Below, piece by piece: positions 7,372 to 15,640 of a DNA stretch of 64,000 nt. Position numbers and translations under genes: made by a program. Position 1 is the stretch's first letter. The number at the start of each line of letters is the position of its first letter. Origin of the DNA: Kribbella steppae (GTDB taxonomy: Bacteria > Actinomycetota > Actinomycetes > Propionibacteriales > Kribbellaceae); NCBI RefSeq assembly GCF_004342025.1, contig NZ_SLWN01000025.1, positions 1 to 64,000 on the forward strand, given 5' to 3'. The notes beneath the pieces are model-generated. The model saw nothing but the letters and a program-made list of their open reading frames with translations, searched no databases and had not been told where the DNA came from.

Positions 7372-8841
7372 ATGACGGACGAGCGGATCGCGTTCGGGAC
7401 CAGCCGGGCCAGGTGGGTCCTCGCGGCCACGGCCCTCGGATCGGGGATGGCGTTCCTCGACGGCACGGTGGTCAATGTCGCGTTACCGGCGATGGGCGAG
7501 GAATTCGACGCCGAGGTGGCCGGCCTGCAGTGGATCATCAACGCGTACATGTTGCCGCTCGCGGCCCTGATCCTGCTCAGCGGTTCGCTCGGCGACCGGC
7601 TCGGCCGGCGGAAGGTGTTCGTGGTCGGGGTGGTCTGGTTCGCGATCGCGTCGGTGATCTGCATGGTGGCCCCGAGCATCGAGGTGATGATCGCGGGGCG
7701 GGTCCTGCAGGGCATCGGCGGTGCGCTACTCACCCCGGGCAGCCTGGCCATCCTGCAGACGTCGTTCGCGCAGTCGGATCGCGGCAAGGCGGTCGGCGCA
7801 TGGTCCGGTCTCACCTCGGTCGCCGCGGCGGTCGGGCCGTTCGTCGGCGGCGGCCTGGTCGACAGCGGTTCCTGGCGGCTGATCTTCCTGCTCAACCTCC
7901 CGATCGCGCTGGTGACCGTCCTCATCACTCTGCGACACGTGCCGGAGTCCCGCGACGAGACCGCGGCCGGCAAGCTCGACATCACCGGCGCCGTGGTCGT
8001 GACCACCGGACTGGGCGGCCTCACCTTCGGCCTGATCAGGGCCGGCGACCGGGGCTTCGACGATCCCGTGGTGCTGGTCTCGCTGGCCATCGGGGTGATC
8101 GCGCTCGCGGTGTTCGTGGAGGTCGAGCGGCGCAGCTCGCACCCGATGCTGCCGCCAGGCATCTTCGCCAACCGCCGCTTCACCGGGGCGAACCTGGTCA
8201 CGGTCGTCGTGTACGGCGGTCTCGGTACGGCGACCTTCCTGCTGGTCGTGTACCTCCAGACGGTGCTCGGGTACTCCGCCCTCTGGGCCGGCGCCGCCCT
8301 GCTGCCGATGACCGTGCTGATGCTCGCTCTGTCCGGGTACGCCGGTGGACTCGCGGACACGATCGGCGCTCGGATCCCGATGACGGTCGGACCGCTGCTG
8401 ATGGCCGCGGGCTTCCTGCTGATGCTCCGGATCGAGCCGGGCGTCAGCTACGTCAACGCGGTTCTGCCGGCGGTCGTCGTACTCGGACTCGGCCTCGTCG
8501 CGACGGTCGCGCCGCTGACAGCGACCGTCCTGTCGTCGGTCGAGGATCACCACGCCGGGATCGCGTCGGGCGTGAACAACGCGGTCGCCCGGTCGGCGCA
8601 GCTGATGGCGGTCGCCGCGATCCCGATCGCGGCCGGCATCACCGGTGACAGCTATCGCGATCCAGTTGCCTTCAGCAATGGATTTGGCAACGCACTGTGG
8701 ATCTCGGCCGCACTGACCGCGGCGGGCGCGGTGGTGGCCTGGGTCACCGTGGGCGACCGCGACGCGACGCCGGTGGACGTCCATCACCACCCGCACTGCG
8801 CTCTGGAAGCACCGCCGTACGCGCACAGTCGCGAGTCCTGA
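7372..8841 (+). CDS. MFS transporter, DHA2 (14-TM drug:H+ antiporter) family
   Basis: About 489 residues with 14 predicted membrane helices. It begins at the ATG at 7372, a few bases after the lipoprotein stop. Motifs: FLDGTVVNVALPAMGEEF (DHA2 motif D1), GSLGDRLGRRKVF (motif A, loop 2-3), GRVLQGIGGALLTPGSLAIL (motif B) and AVGPFVGGGLVDSGSWRLIF (motif C). Such pumps export lipophilic drugs, dyes or surfactants. The His-rich C-terminal tail (DVHHHPHC) is unusual. No TetR-type regulator is adjacent, so control is not evident. Confidence 0.92.
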   Translation: MTDERIAFGTSRARWVLAATALGSGMAFLDGTVVNVALPAMGEEFDAEVAGLQWIINAYMLPLAALILLSGSLGDRLGRRKVFVVGVVWFAIASVICMVAPSIEVMIAGRVLQGIGGALLTPGSLAILQTSFAQSDRGKAVGAWSGLTSVAAAVGPFVGGGLVDSGSWRLIFLLNLPIALVTVLITLRHVPESRDETAAGKLDITGAVVVTTGLGGLTFGLIRAGDRGFDDPVVLVSLAIGVIALAVFVEVERRSSHPMLPPGIFANRRFTGANLVTVVVYGGLGTATFLLVVYLQTVLGYSALWAGAALLPMTVLMLALSGYAGGLADTIGARIPMTVGPLLMAAGFLLMLRIEPGVSYVNAVLPAVVVLGLGLVATVAPLTATVLSSVEDHHAGIASGVNNAVARSAQLMAVAAIPIAAGITGDSYRDPVAFSNGFGNALWISAALTAAGAVVAWVTVGDRDATPVDVHHHPHCALEAPPYAHSRES

Positions 8842-8890
8842 GCGCGTACGGCAGCGACATGTCGACAAATCCGCTGGCGGAACTGAGCTG

Positions 8891-9697
8891 TCAGGTGCAG
8901 TTCGGGAGGTCTCGGCCGGTGTTGTCCTTGGCCTCGTCGTTGCCCCAGCGGGAGAGGTAGTACGCCGACACCCACTGGTTCGCCGGGCCTACGTCGAGGT
9001 CCGTCTTCATCCACCAGTGGTTGTACGCCGTACCGACCCTGACCTCGGGTCCCCAGACCTTGCAGTAGACGTAGTTGGTGCCCGCGTAGAGCGTGCCGGT
9101 CTGCGTTCCGCCGGGCGTGCTGTGACCGGGTGCGTTCGCGAAGGTGTCGACCCAGAACTTGCCGTCGCCGGCGCCGCAGTTGGCGCTGGTTTCGAAGTGC
9201 TGGTTGTACGACCAGGTGAGCGGCACCGCGTGCCCGTTGAACCACGACTGTTGGACGCTGCCGTTGAGCTTCTGCTCGTAGTGCAGGTGCGGACCGGTGC
9301 TGTCGCCGGTGTTGCCGACGATGCCGATCTGTCTTCCCTGGCTCACTGTGTTGCCGACGGCAACATCACGGCGATCCATGTGCAGGTACCGGGTCTGCCA
9401 GCCGCCACCGTGGTCGATGACCACCATGTGACCGCCGCTGGACGACAGCAGCGAGGCACTGACGGTGCCACCGGCCGATGCGAGGACCGGCGTACCGCGG
9501 GTGGCTCCGCTCGGCGAGACCATGTCGAGCATCCACTGGCTGGCGTGGCCGCTGTGGGTCGCGGTGGTCCAGCGAAGACCGCACGGGATCGGCATCTGGA
9601 AGCCGGGCGCGGCCAGGGCCGAGGTTTGTCCGCCGATCAGGCCGGCGGAGACGAGTGTTGCGAGCAGCAACAGGTGGACGATGCGCTTCAGGTTCAT
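8891..9697 (-). CDS. Secreted M23-family (LytM) peptidase
   Basis: A 268-residue exported protein with a signal peptide (RIVHLLLLATLVSAGLIGGQTSALA). The M23 domain has THSGHASQWMLDM (HxxxxxxxD zinc ligands), ASAGGTVSA, VVIDHGGGWQTRYLHM and GDSTGPHLHYE (HxH). A C-terminal module (TNYVYCKVWGPEV to WVSAYYLSRWGND) resembles a small SH3-like wall-binding domain. M23 enzymes cut glycyl or peptide cross-links in peptidoglycan. The gene is monocistronic and its 3' end converges on the MFS gene with a 49-base gap. Confidence 0.9.
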   Translation of the reverse strand: MNLKRIVHLLLLATLVSAGLIGGQTSALAAPGFQMPIPCGLRWTTATHSGHASQWMLDMVSPSGATRGTPVLASAGGTVSASLLSSSGGHMVVIDHGGGWQTRYLHMDRRDVAVGNTVSQGRQIGIVGNTGDSTGPHLHYEQKLNGSVQQSWFNGHAVPLTWSYNQHFETSANCGAGDGKFWVDTFANAPGHSTPGGTQTGTLYAGTNYVYCKVWGPEVRVGTAYNHWWMKTDLDVGPANQWVSAYYLSRWGNDEAKDNTGRDLPNCT

Positions 9698-9795
9698 GGG
9701 GGCGGCTCCCTATCAAGAGGGCACAGCGCGATCAGTTGCGGCTCAGGGTGACGCTCCGCCAGGCGATCAACAAGCCTTTCGACCTGGGCGAAAAC

Positions 9796-10473
9796 TCACC
9801 GTGCCTTGAGATAGTGCTTTCGCACATCCGGCGCGAGCCGCTCGATCGCGTACCGGAGCATCGTCCGCGGCATCACCGTCGCGTGCTGGTCGAGGAACGC
9901 CAGCAGTTCGTCCTCCGAGACCCGCTTACCGGCCTCGCGCAGCATCCACCCGGACGCCTTGTGGATCAGGTCCTCCCGATCATCGAGCACCAGGGCGGCC
10001 AGCGCATACGTGTCCGCGCTCTCTCCACGCATGATGAACAGATGGGTCGCGACCAGCGCGATCCGCCGTTCCCACAGCGACGACGATCGGACCAGCGTGT
10101 AGAGAACGTCCCGCGGCTTGTCGAGCAGGTACCCGCCGACGATCTCCGAGGTGCTGCAGTCGACCAGGTCCCAGTTGTTGATGTACGCCGTACTGCGCAG
10201 ATACAGCTCGTAGATCGCGGTGACCTCGGCCGGATTCGCCGTACGCGGCTTGAGACTGCGAGCCGCGCGATCGGCGAGCAGACAGAGGACGGCCAACCGG
10301 TGCTCGTGGATCGGGCTCTTCAGCGCCTGCTCGAGCTCGGCCAGCGGCAGATCCGCACGCTGGTAGGGCTTGATCAGGCCGCGGATGGTCGACAGTTTCA
10401 CGCCGATCATCTGGTCGCCGTGACCGTAATCACCCGGCCCCAGCTTGAAGTAGCCCGCGAGGAACTCCGCCAC
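9796..10473 (-). CDS. AlkD-like DNA alkylation repair protein
   Basis: An all-helical HEAT-like repeat protein of the AlkC/AlkD group. It starts in the family pattern FLAGYFKLGPGDYGHGDQMIGV, continues through STAYINNWDLVDCS (family W/D motif) and ends LRYAIERLAPDVRKHYL. AlkD removes bulky or cationic alkylated bases without base flipping. The GTG at 10473 clips the expected first helix. The frame extends 17 codons upstream (LSTADLLADIDAAADPAVAE) to a CTG at 10522-10524, preceded by GGAGGG and overlapping the stop of the SDR remnant, so the true start may be that CTG. Confidence 0.85.
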   Translation of the reverse strand: MAEFLAGYFKLGPGDYGHGDQMIGVKLSTIRGLIKPYQRADLPLAELEQALKSPIHEHRLAVLCLLADRAARSLKPRTANPAEVTAIYELYLRSTAYINNWDLVDCSTSEIVGGYLLDKPRDVLYTLVRSSSLWERRIALVATHLFIMRGESADTYALAALVLDDREDLIHKASGWMLREAGKRVSEDELLAFLDQHATVMPRTMLRYAIERLAPDVRKHYLKAR

Positions 10474-10520
10474 CGCGGGGTCCGCGGCGGCGTCGATGTC
10501 GGCGAGGAGGTCGGCCGTGC

Positions 10521-10640
10521 TCAGATCAGCAGCCCTCCGGTGGCGCGCAGGTTCTGGCCGGTCAGCCAGCAGCTGTCGGGCCCGGCCAGGAAGGCCACCA
10601 CGTCGGCGACGTCGGCCGGCTCGCCGTCGAGTACGCCCAT
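10521..10640 (-). pseudogene. C-terminal remnant of a short-chain dehydrogenase (SDR)
   Basis: A 39-codon frame from ATG (10638-10640) to TGA (10521-10523). It contains GEPADVADVVAFLAGPDS followed by WLTGQNLRATGGLLI, unmistakably the last ~38 residues of a classical SDR. The Rossmann fold and the Ser-Tyr-Lys catalytic part are missing. The ATG overlaps the stop of the DUF305 gene (TGATG) and the stop overlaps the candidate CTG start of the AlkD-like gene. A deletion has joined the tail of an SDR gene to the end of the DUF305 gene. Confidence 0.8.
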
Positions 10641-11275
10641 CACAGCCCCTTCTGCAGTTGCCGCATCGTCGCGATCTCCTTCGTCTGGGTGACGCCGACC
10701 TCCTGGGCCAGCTCCCCTATCTGAGGGTCCGTTCCCTTGTCTACCACCGTGCCGCTCATCGTGACCGCACCTTGGTGGTGCTTGATCATCAGACTCAGGA
10801 AGAGCTGGTCGAACGCCTTGCCGCGCGCCTTCTCCAAGGTGATCAGCTCGTCCTGGCTCGCCATGCCGGGCATGTCGCTGTGGTCCGTGTGGTCGACGTG
10901 GGTCAGGTCAGGTGGGGTCTGACCGCGGGCAACGAGCATCTGCCGCATCGCCTCGATCTCCGGCTGCTGGCCGACCCGGATCCGCTCGGCGAGCGCCTTG
11001 ACCTTCGCATTCTCTGCCGACGTCGCGGCGTAGCCGGCCATTCGGAGCGCCTGGGTGTGGTGGACCATCATGTCGGCCAGGAACGCGACGTCGTCGGGGT
11101 CGACCCCGTTCGTTGGGCTGGGCAGCGCGGACAAGGTCTGGTTCGGGCCGCCCGGCGTACCGGGGACGATCACCGGCGGCTGGGAGGCGGGCGGTTCGGC
11201 CGCGGGTTTCGTCGTACTGCATCCGGCGAGTACGGCGACAAGCACAACGGTCACGCCTGAGCGGCAGATCCCCAC
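10640..11275 (-). CDS. DUF305-domain lipoprotein
   Basis: About 211 residues. I start at the GTG at 11275 because AAGGAG (11283-11288) is correctly spaced and the reading then opens with the signal sequence MGICRSGVTVVLVAVLAGC, whose LAGC is a lipobox. After a Pro-rich linker, the DUF305 ferritin-like helices have DVAFLADMMVHHTQALRMA and LFLSLMIKHHQGAVTM (paired HH motifs) plus a His-rich DLTHVDHTDHSDMPGM loop suggestive of metal binding. It is divergent from the LVIVD gene. DUF305 proteins are often linked to copper handling; that role is inference here. Confidence 0.88.
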   Translation of the reverse strand: MGICRSGVTVVLVAVLAGCSTTKPAAEPPASQPPVIVPGTPGGPNQTLSALPSPTNGVDPDDVAFLADMMVHHTQALRMAGYAATSAENAKVKALAERIRVGQQPEIEAMRQMLVARGQTPPDLTHVDHTDHSDMPGMASQDELITLEKARGKAFDQLFLSLMIKHHQGAVTMSGTVVDKGTDPQIGELAQEVGVTQTKEIATMRQLQKGL

Positions 11276-11364
11276 GGCCTCACTCCTTGTGTCAGATCGC
11301 TTCCATAACGTGTGTATCACGCCTAGTCTGGGGACCGAAGAAAAACCGAAGAAGGGACCCAGGC

Positions 11365-12720
11365 ATGCGCCGCCCCCGCACGCTCGTCCGTCTTGCCCTG
11401 ACTGTTGCTCTGCTCACCGGTCTCGCCGGTACGGCCTCGGCCGCCCCACCCGACACGGGTGCGTCGAAGAGCGACAACATCACGCATCTGGCCAGTGTGC
11501 CGATGACCGGTCCGCTGACCGGTGGTGTGAACACCGACATCGCGTTCGCCGGCAAGAAGGCGTACGTCGGCAACTACGCCGGCTTCGCGATCTACGACGT
11601 CGGCGATCCCGCGAATCCGCGGATGATCAGCCAGGTGTCCTGCCCGGGCAGCCAGAACGACATCAGCGTGTACGGCGGCCTGCTGTTCCTGAGCACCGAC
11701 CAGTCCCGCAGCGACAGCTCGTGCCAGAGCGTGCCGCAGTCGCCGAAGATCAAGGAGTCGTGGGAGGGCATCAAGATCTTCGACGTCCGCGACCCGGCGA
11801 ACCCCCGGTACGTCGCCGCCGTCGAGACGAAGTGCGGGTCGCACACCCACACCCTGATCCCGGAGCCGACGAAGCGTTCGGTCTACATCTACAACTCGTC
11901 GTACTTCCCGGACGCCACCTACCCGGACTGCCTGCCGCCGAACGACCGGATCGACATCATCAAGGTGCCGCTGCGGGACCCGGCCAAGGCCGCCGTGGTG
12001 GCGTCGCCGGTGCTGTTCCCGGACGGCGGGTTCCCGGGCAGCGAGACGGGTTACGAGACGAGCGGTTGCCACGACATCACCGCCTTCCCGGCCCGCAAGA
12101 TCGCGGCCGCTGCCTGCATGGGTGACGGCGTACTGCTGGACATCTCCCGGCCGGCCGCACCGCGAGTGATCGACCGGGTCCAGGACGCGACGAACTTCTC
12201 CTTCTGGCACGGCGCGACGTTCAACGGCGACGGCACCAAGGTCGTCTTCATGGACGAGCTCGGTGGCGGTGGCGGAGCCGAGTGCAACGAGGTGGTCGGG
12301 CCGGACAAGGGCGCGACCGCGGTCTTCGACATCAAGCACCAGAAGCTGAACTTCCGCAGCTACTACAAGATCCCGCGGCACCAGGCCGAGGGGGAGAACT
12401 GCGTCTCGCACAACGGTTCGCTGATCCCCGTCCGCGGCCGCGACATCATGGTGCAGGCGTGGTACCAGGGCGGCTTCTCGGTCTGGGACTTCACCGACTC
12501 GGCGCACCCCTACGAGATCGGGTACTTCGACCGGCCGCCGCGCCAGCCGTCCTCGTTCGGCGGCTACTGGTCCGTCTATTACTACAACGGCACGATCTAC
12601 GGCACCGAGTCGGTGACCGCGTTCGACACCTTCAAGATCTCCGACAAACGGACCGACTCGGCCGGCCGGGTCAAACTGTCCGAGCTCAACGTCCAGACTC
12701 AACCGGCCTTCTGGGGGTGA
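11365..12720 (+). CDS. Secreted LVIVD-repeat (beta-propeller) protein
   Basis: About 451 residues. The signal peptide LVRLALTVALLTGLAGTASA is followed by repeated blades containing GFAIYDVGDPANPRM, GIKIFDVRDPANPRYV, GVLLDISRPAAPRVI and GFSVWDFTDSAHPYEIGYF, the LVIVD repeat pattern of an extracellular propeller. His-rich patches (CGSHTHTLI, FWHGATF, CVSHNGSL) could bind metal. GAAGGG at 11351-11356 supports the ATG at 11365. Its head-to-head neighbour is a DUF305 lipoprotein. The function of this family is not established. Confidence 0.88.
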   Translation: MRRPRTLVRLALTVALLTGLAGTASAAPPDTGASKSDNITHLASVPMTGPLTGGVNTDIAFAGKKAYVGNYAGFAIYDVGDPANPRMISQVSCPGSQNDISVYGGLLFLSTDQSRSDSSCQSVPQSPKIKESWEGIKIFDVRDPANPRYVAAVETKCGSHTHTLIPEPTKRSVYIYNSSYFPDATYPDCLPPNDRIDIIKVPLRDPAKAAVVASPVLFPDGGFPGSETGYETSGCHDITAFPARKIAAAACMGDGVLLDISRPAAPRVIDRVQDATNFSFWHGATFNGDGTKVVFMDELGGGGGAECNEVVGPDKGATAVFDIKHQKLNFRSYYKIPRHQAEGENCVSHNGSLIPVRGRDIMVQAWYQGGFSVWDFTDSAHPYEIGYFDRPPRQPSSFGGYWSVYYYNGTIYGTESVTAFDTFKISDKRTDSAGRVKLSELNVQTQPAFWG

Positions 12721-12759
12721 TGCGTTGGTTCGAGGCGATTGCACAGGCAGGTGATCGAG

Positions 12760-12779
12760 GCATCTGCACAGGCAGATGC
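12760..12779. repeat. Inverted repeat upstream of the STAS gene
   Basis: GCATCTG (12760-12766) and CAGATGC (12773-12779) form a 7-bp stem around 6 bases, nested in outer ATTGC/GCAAT sequences. It could be a terminator for the LVIVD gene or an operator. A weak SigB-like pair GTTGTG (12842-12847) and GGGCAT (12862-12867) follows before the STAS gene. Confidence 0.3.
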
Positions 12780-12941
12780 AATAGCTGGTAGCGCTTACAT
12801 CCCTGGTTAGATCACGCTCCGAGGTCATCCCGCTCAGACCCGTTGTGACGCTTGCGCGTTGGGGCATACGGTGAGAGCAGGGCAGTTCCACTTCGCCAGG
12901 ACCGACCGGCGTTCGCGGAACCACCCGGGGGAGAGACCGGC

Positions 12942-13325
12942 GTGAGAAGCCAGCCTGAGCCGCGGGACGGCGAGATGATCAAAACAACATTCGACGCAGT
13001 GACCGAAGAGCTGGAAGCTGGCGTACTGCTGGTCCGGCTGTCCGGTGAAATCGATATCGCGACGACCGAGTTCGCCGCCGAGTCGATCCGTGCGGCGGTG
13101 GCACCGCCGGCCCGGCTGGTCCTGATCGACGTCTCTGCCGTCACCTTCTGTAGCTCCGCCGGTCTCGGCAATCTGGTCGAGGCCCGCAACCTGGCCGGCC
13201 AGCACAACATCACGCTGGCTCTGGTCGGCGTCGGCCGGCCCGTGGACCGGCCGCTGGCCGTCACCGGGCTGGGCGGCCAGTTCCGGATCTTCTCCACCGT
13301 CGCCGAGGCGCTCTCCTCGCTCTGA
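12942..13325 (+). CDS. STAS-domain anti-sigma factor antagonist
   Basis: About 127 residues. A single STAS domain runs from VLLVRLSGEIDIATTEF to the end, including the phosphorylation loop LVLIDVSAVTFCSSAGLGNLV, with SS next to the expected regulatory serine. In the SpoIIAA/RsbV scheme the unphosphorylated protein binds an RsbW-type kinase and frees a SigB/F factor. The GTG at 12942 has GGGGGAGAG upstream; the ATG at 12981 (MIKTTF) is an alternative. No RsbW-type gene is nearby; the SigB/F factor at 1911 is a possible distant beneficiary. Confidence 0.9.
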   Translation: MRSQPEPRDGEMIKTTFDAVTEELEAGVLLVRLSGEIDIATTEFAAESIRAAVAPPARLVLIDVSAVTFCSSAGLGNLVEARNLAGQHNITLALVGVGRPVDRPLAVTGLGGQFRIFSTVAEALSSL

Positions 13326-13445
13326 CCTTTTCACCTTGCTCGCCGGACTCTTCCCGGCCGGCTCTGCGCGCCCGTTCGGCGTACACCTTTCGGTTCTCGG
13401 CCGGTGCATGCGATAGCGTCCGGGGGTCCCCGAAGAAGGAAAGTC

Positions 13446-14174
13446 ATGGGTGAGCTGAGCAAGATCGTCGTCGTCGTACCGACCTACAACGAGCGGGAGA
13501 ACCTTCCCGTGCTGGCCGGGCTGCTGTCCGACCTGAACCTGCCGGGCCTGCAGATGCTCGTGGTCGACGACAACTCCCCCGACGGCACCGGCGACGTGGC
13601 CGACGAACTGGCGAAGGCGTCGCCCGAGCAGGTCGGCGTACTGCACCGGACCGAGAAGAACGGCCTCGGCCGCGCATACATCGCCGGGATCAGCCGCGCG
13701 CTGGACGAGGGCGCGGACATCGTCATCCAGATGGACGCGGACCTGTCCCACCCCGCCTCGGTGGTCCCGATCATGGTCGAGACCCTGCGGACCACGGACG
13801 CCGGCGTCGTGATCGGCTCACGGTACGTCGAGGGCGGTTCTGCGGCCGCGGAATGGGGCTGGCACCGCCGGGCGCTGTCCGCCTGGGCCAACTTCTACGT
13901 GAACGCGATCCTGCGCCTGCACGTGAAGGACGCCACCGCCGGGTTCAAGGCCTGGAAGGCCGACACGCTGCGGTGGATCGACGTCACCACGATCGAGAGC
14001 AACGGGTACTCGTTCCAGGTCGAGATGAACTACCGCACGGTCCGCCGCGGGCTGCGGATCGCGGAGGTCCCGATCCGGTTCGAGGAGCGTACGGCGGGCG
14101 CCTCGAAGATGAGCCTCAAGGTCCAGCTCGAGTCCGCGCTGATGCCTTGGAAGCTGCTGTTCCGGCGCTCCTGA
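13446..14174 (+). CDS. Polyprenol-phosphate mannose synthase-like glycosyltransferase (GT2)
   Basis: A 242-residue soluble GT2. It opens VVVVPTYNERENLPVL, has LVVDDNSPDGTGD and the metal site IQMDADLSHP (DxD), followed by GSRYVEGG and TAGFKAWK, the arrangement of dolichol/polyprenol-phosphate mannose synthase (Ppm1/DPM1). These transfer mannose from GDP-mannose to a lipid phosphate for protein or lipoglycan mannosylation. No C-terminal membrane helices are present. AAGGAA just upstream supports the ATG at 13446. It stands alone between the STAS gene and the zincin gene. Confidence 0.87.
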   Translation: MGELSKIVVVVPTYNERENLPVLAGLLSDLNLPGLQMLVVDDNSPDGTGDVADELAKASPEQVGVLHRTEKNGLGRAYIAGISRALDEGADIVIQMDADLSHPASVVPIMVETLRTTDAGVVIGSRYVEGGSAAAEWGWHRRALSAWANFYVNAILRLHVKDATAGFKAWKADTLRWIDVTTIESNGYSFQVEMNYRTVRRGLRIAEVPIRFEERTAGASKMSLKVQLESALMPWKLLFRRS

Positions 14175-14187
14175 GGCTTCTTGCGGG

Positions 14188-14538
14188 TTAGCCGTACCCG
14201 AGTTCGTGCAGCCGGGCGTCGTCGATGCCGAAGTGGTGGGCGATCTCGTGCACGACCGTGATGTTCACCTCATCGACGACGTCCTCGACGGTGTCGCAGA
14301 TCGCCAGCGTCGGATTGCGATAGATCGTGATCCGGTCCGGCAGGACACCGCCGTAGTAGTGCCCGCGCTCGGTCAGCGGGATGCCCTCGTAGATCCCGAG
14401 CAGCTGCGGATCGCCGGCCGGCGGCTCGTCCTCGACGAAGATCGCGACGTTGTCGATCAGCGCCGCCAGCTCCGGCGGCACCTCGTCCAGCGCCTCGGAC
14501 ACCAGCACCTCGAAGTCCGCCCGGCTCATCTCGATCAC
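14188..14538 (-). CDS. Zincin-type metallopeptidase (PF06262-like)
   Basis: A 116-residue small zincin. It has the acidic N-terminal half DEVPPELAALIDNVAIFVEDEP, the IPLTERGHYYGGVLPDRITIYRNP core and the C-terminal zinc site TVVHEIAHHFGIDDARLHELGYG, in which HExxHxxGxxD provides two His and a third Asp ligand. This family is widespread and largely uncharacterised in actinobacteria. The 3' end converges on the GT2 gene with a 13-base gap. The gene is co-directional with and just downstream of the TrmB/LuxR-like regulator. Confidence 0.88.
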   Translation of the reverse strand: MIEMSRADFEVLVSEALDEVPPELAALIDNVAIFVEDEPPAGDPQLLGIYEGIPLTERGHYYGGVLPDRITIYRNPTLAICDTVEDVVDEVNITVVHEIAHHFGIDDARLHELGYG

Positions 14539-14555
14539 CCCGCCAGCCTAGGCAC

Positions 14556-15506
14556 TCAGAGCCAACCCTGCCGCGACGCCTGCACGCCGAGCTGGAATCT
14601 GGTCTGCGCTCCGAGGGCCTCCTGCAGGCGGCCGATCCGGCGAGCAATGGTGCGTTCGCTGACACCGAACTCCCGGGCGATCGACTCGTCCGTCAGGCCG
14701 GCACTCAGGTACGTCAGCAGCCGTTTCGCATCCAGGCTCGGCCCGGCGGTCACGTCGTTCAGCTCGGTGCCGCCGGTGATCGGTACGGCGATCCGCCACA
14801 GCGCCTCGAAGATCCTGGCCAGTCCGGCGAGCAGCGGGGAGTCATGGACGACGACCGCCGTGAACTCCGGCCCACGTCGTACCTCGGACCGCGCACCCAC
14901 CAACGCCCAGCGATTGTCGACAATGGTGATGTTGAGCGGTACGTGCGGGAAGACCCGGGCCGTCTCGCCGGCATCGATGCAGGCCTGCACGAGGTGCAGC
15001 GCGTTGGCGTCCTGGAGGACGTGCGCTCCGTAGATCACGTCGTACCTGGCGCCTCGCTCGAGCGCCTCGAACATCCCGTCGACGATCCGCAACTCCCGGG
15101 CCGCGAGGTTGCCCGTCGTCATGGCCCGGACCTGCTCGTGGGCGTCGGTCTGGACCGAGTTCAGGACGGCCTGTGAGGCGGCGTACGTGGGCAGGACCTC
15201 CAGATAGTCCTGCTTGCCGGCGGCCGCCTTCCAGAGCTCGCTGAGCGTCTCCGCACTGTCGCGAGCGAGCGCGGCCTGCTGGGTGTGGCGCTCCGCCAGT
15301 GCCTCCATCGCCAGCCGCGGTGGGCGGACCGTCAGAGCGTCACCGGTGCGCTCGACCAGACCGAGGCCGGCCAGCTCCTCGAGGCTCGCGTCCACGTCGT
15401 CGTGCTGCGCGGCCAGCTCCGCCGGCGTGGCATCGGGGTGCTGCAGCAGGTCGAGCAGGAGGGCTTCGGCCGGCGCCGAGAGACCCAGTGCCCGGAGCGG
15501 TTCCAT
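14556..15506 (-). CDS. TrmB-like N-terminus / LuxR-type C-terminus transcriptional regulator
   Basis: About 316 residues. The N-terminal winged-helix (LGLSAPAEALLLDLLQHPDATPAELA, SLEELAGLGLVERTG) resembles TrmB-type regulators. A long middle domain has EVLPTYAASQAVLNSV and IVDNRWALVGA. The C-terminal LuxR-type HTH reads LLTYLSAGLTDESIAREFGVSERTIARRIGRLQEALGA. It has the same architecture as the regulator at 46446 (shared ending FQLGV/FELGV...GW). It is divergent from the secreted zinc protease gene at 15641 (134-bp gap), a candidate target. The start is taken at the ATG at 15506; GTG/GTA codons just upstream make it slightly uncertain. Confidence 0.82.
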   Translation of the reverse strand: MEPLRALGLSAPAEALLLDLLQHPDATPAELAAQHDDVDASLEELAGLGLVERTGDALTVRPPRLAMEALAERHTQQAALARDSAETLSELWKAAAGKQDYLEVLPTYAASQAVLNSVQTDAHEQVRAMTTGNLAARELRIVDGMFEALERGARYDVIYGAHVLQDANALHLVQACIDAGETARVFPHVPLNITIVDNRWALVGARSEVRRGPEFTAVVVHDSPLLAGLARIFEALWRIAVPITGGTELNDVTAGPSLDAKRLLTYLSAGLTDESIAREFGVSERTIARRIGRLQEALGAQTRFQLGVQASRQGWL

Positions 15507-15640
15507 GCCTTTGTGTACCACCGGCGGCCCTGGCGGCGACAGGTTCGTGACATGCCGGTTTCTGACAGCACAGACCCTCGTAGCGGGCGCTACCAACTGC
15601 AGATACTGATGCCGAATCCCCCGTCCCCTAGGAGTTCCTG

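Noticed and set aside
11323..12924. Long minus-strand reading frame (over 500 codons) opposite the LVIVD gene
   Set aside because: Arg/Val/Asp-rich product without domains, fully antisense to a convincing secreted protein; a by-product of high-GC codon usage. Similar antisense frames at 7359-8360, 14206-15033, 47791-49161 and 58034-59239 were dropped for the same reason.
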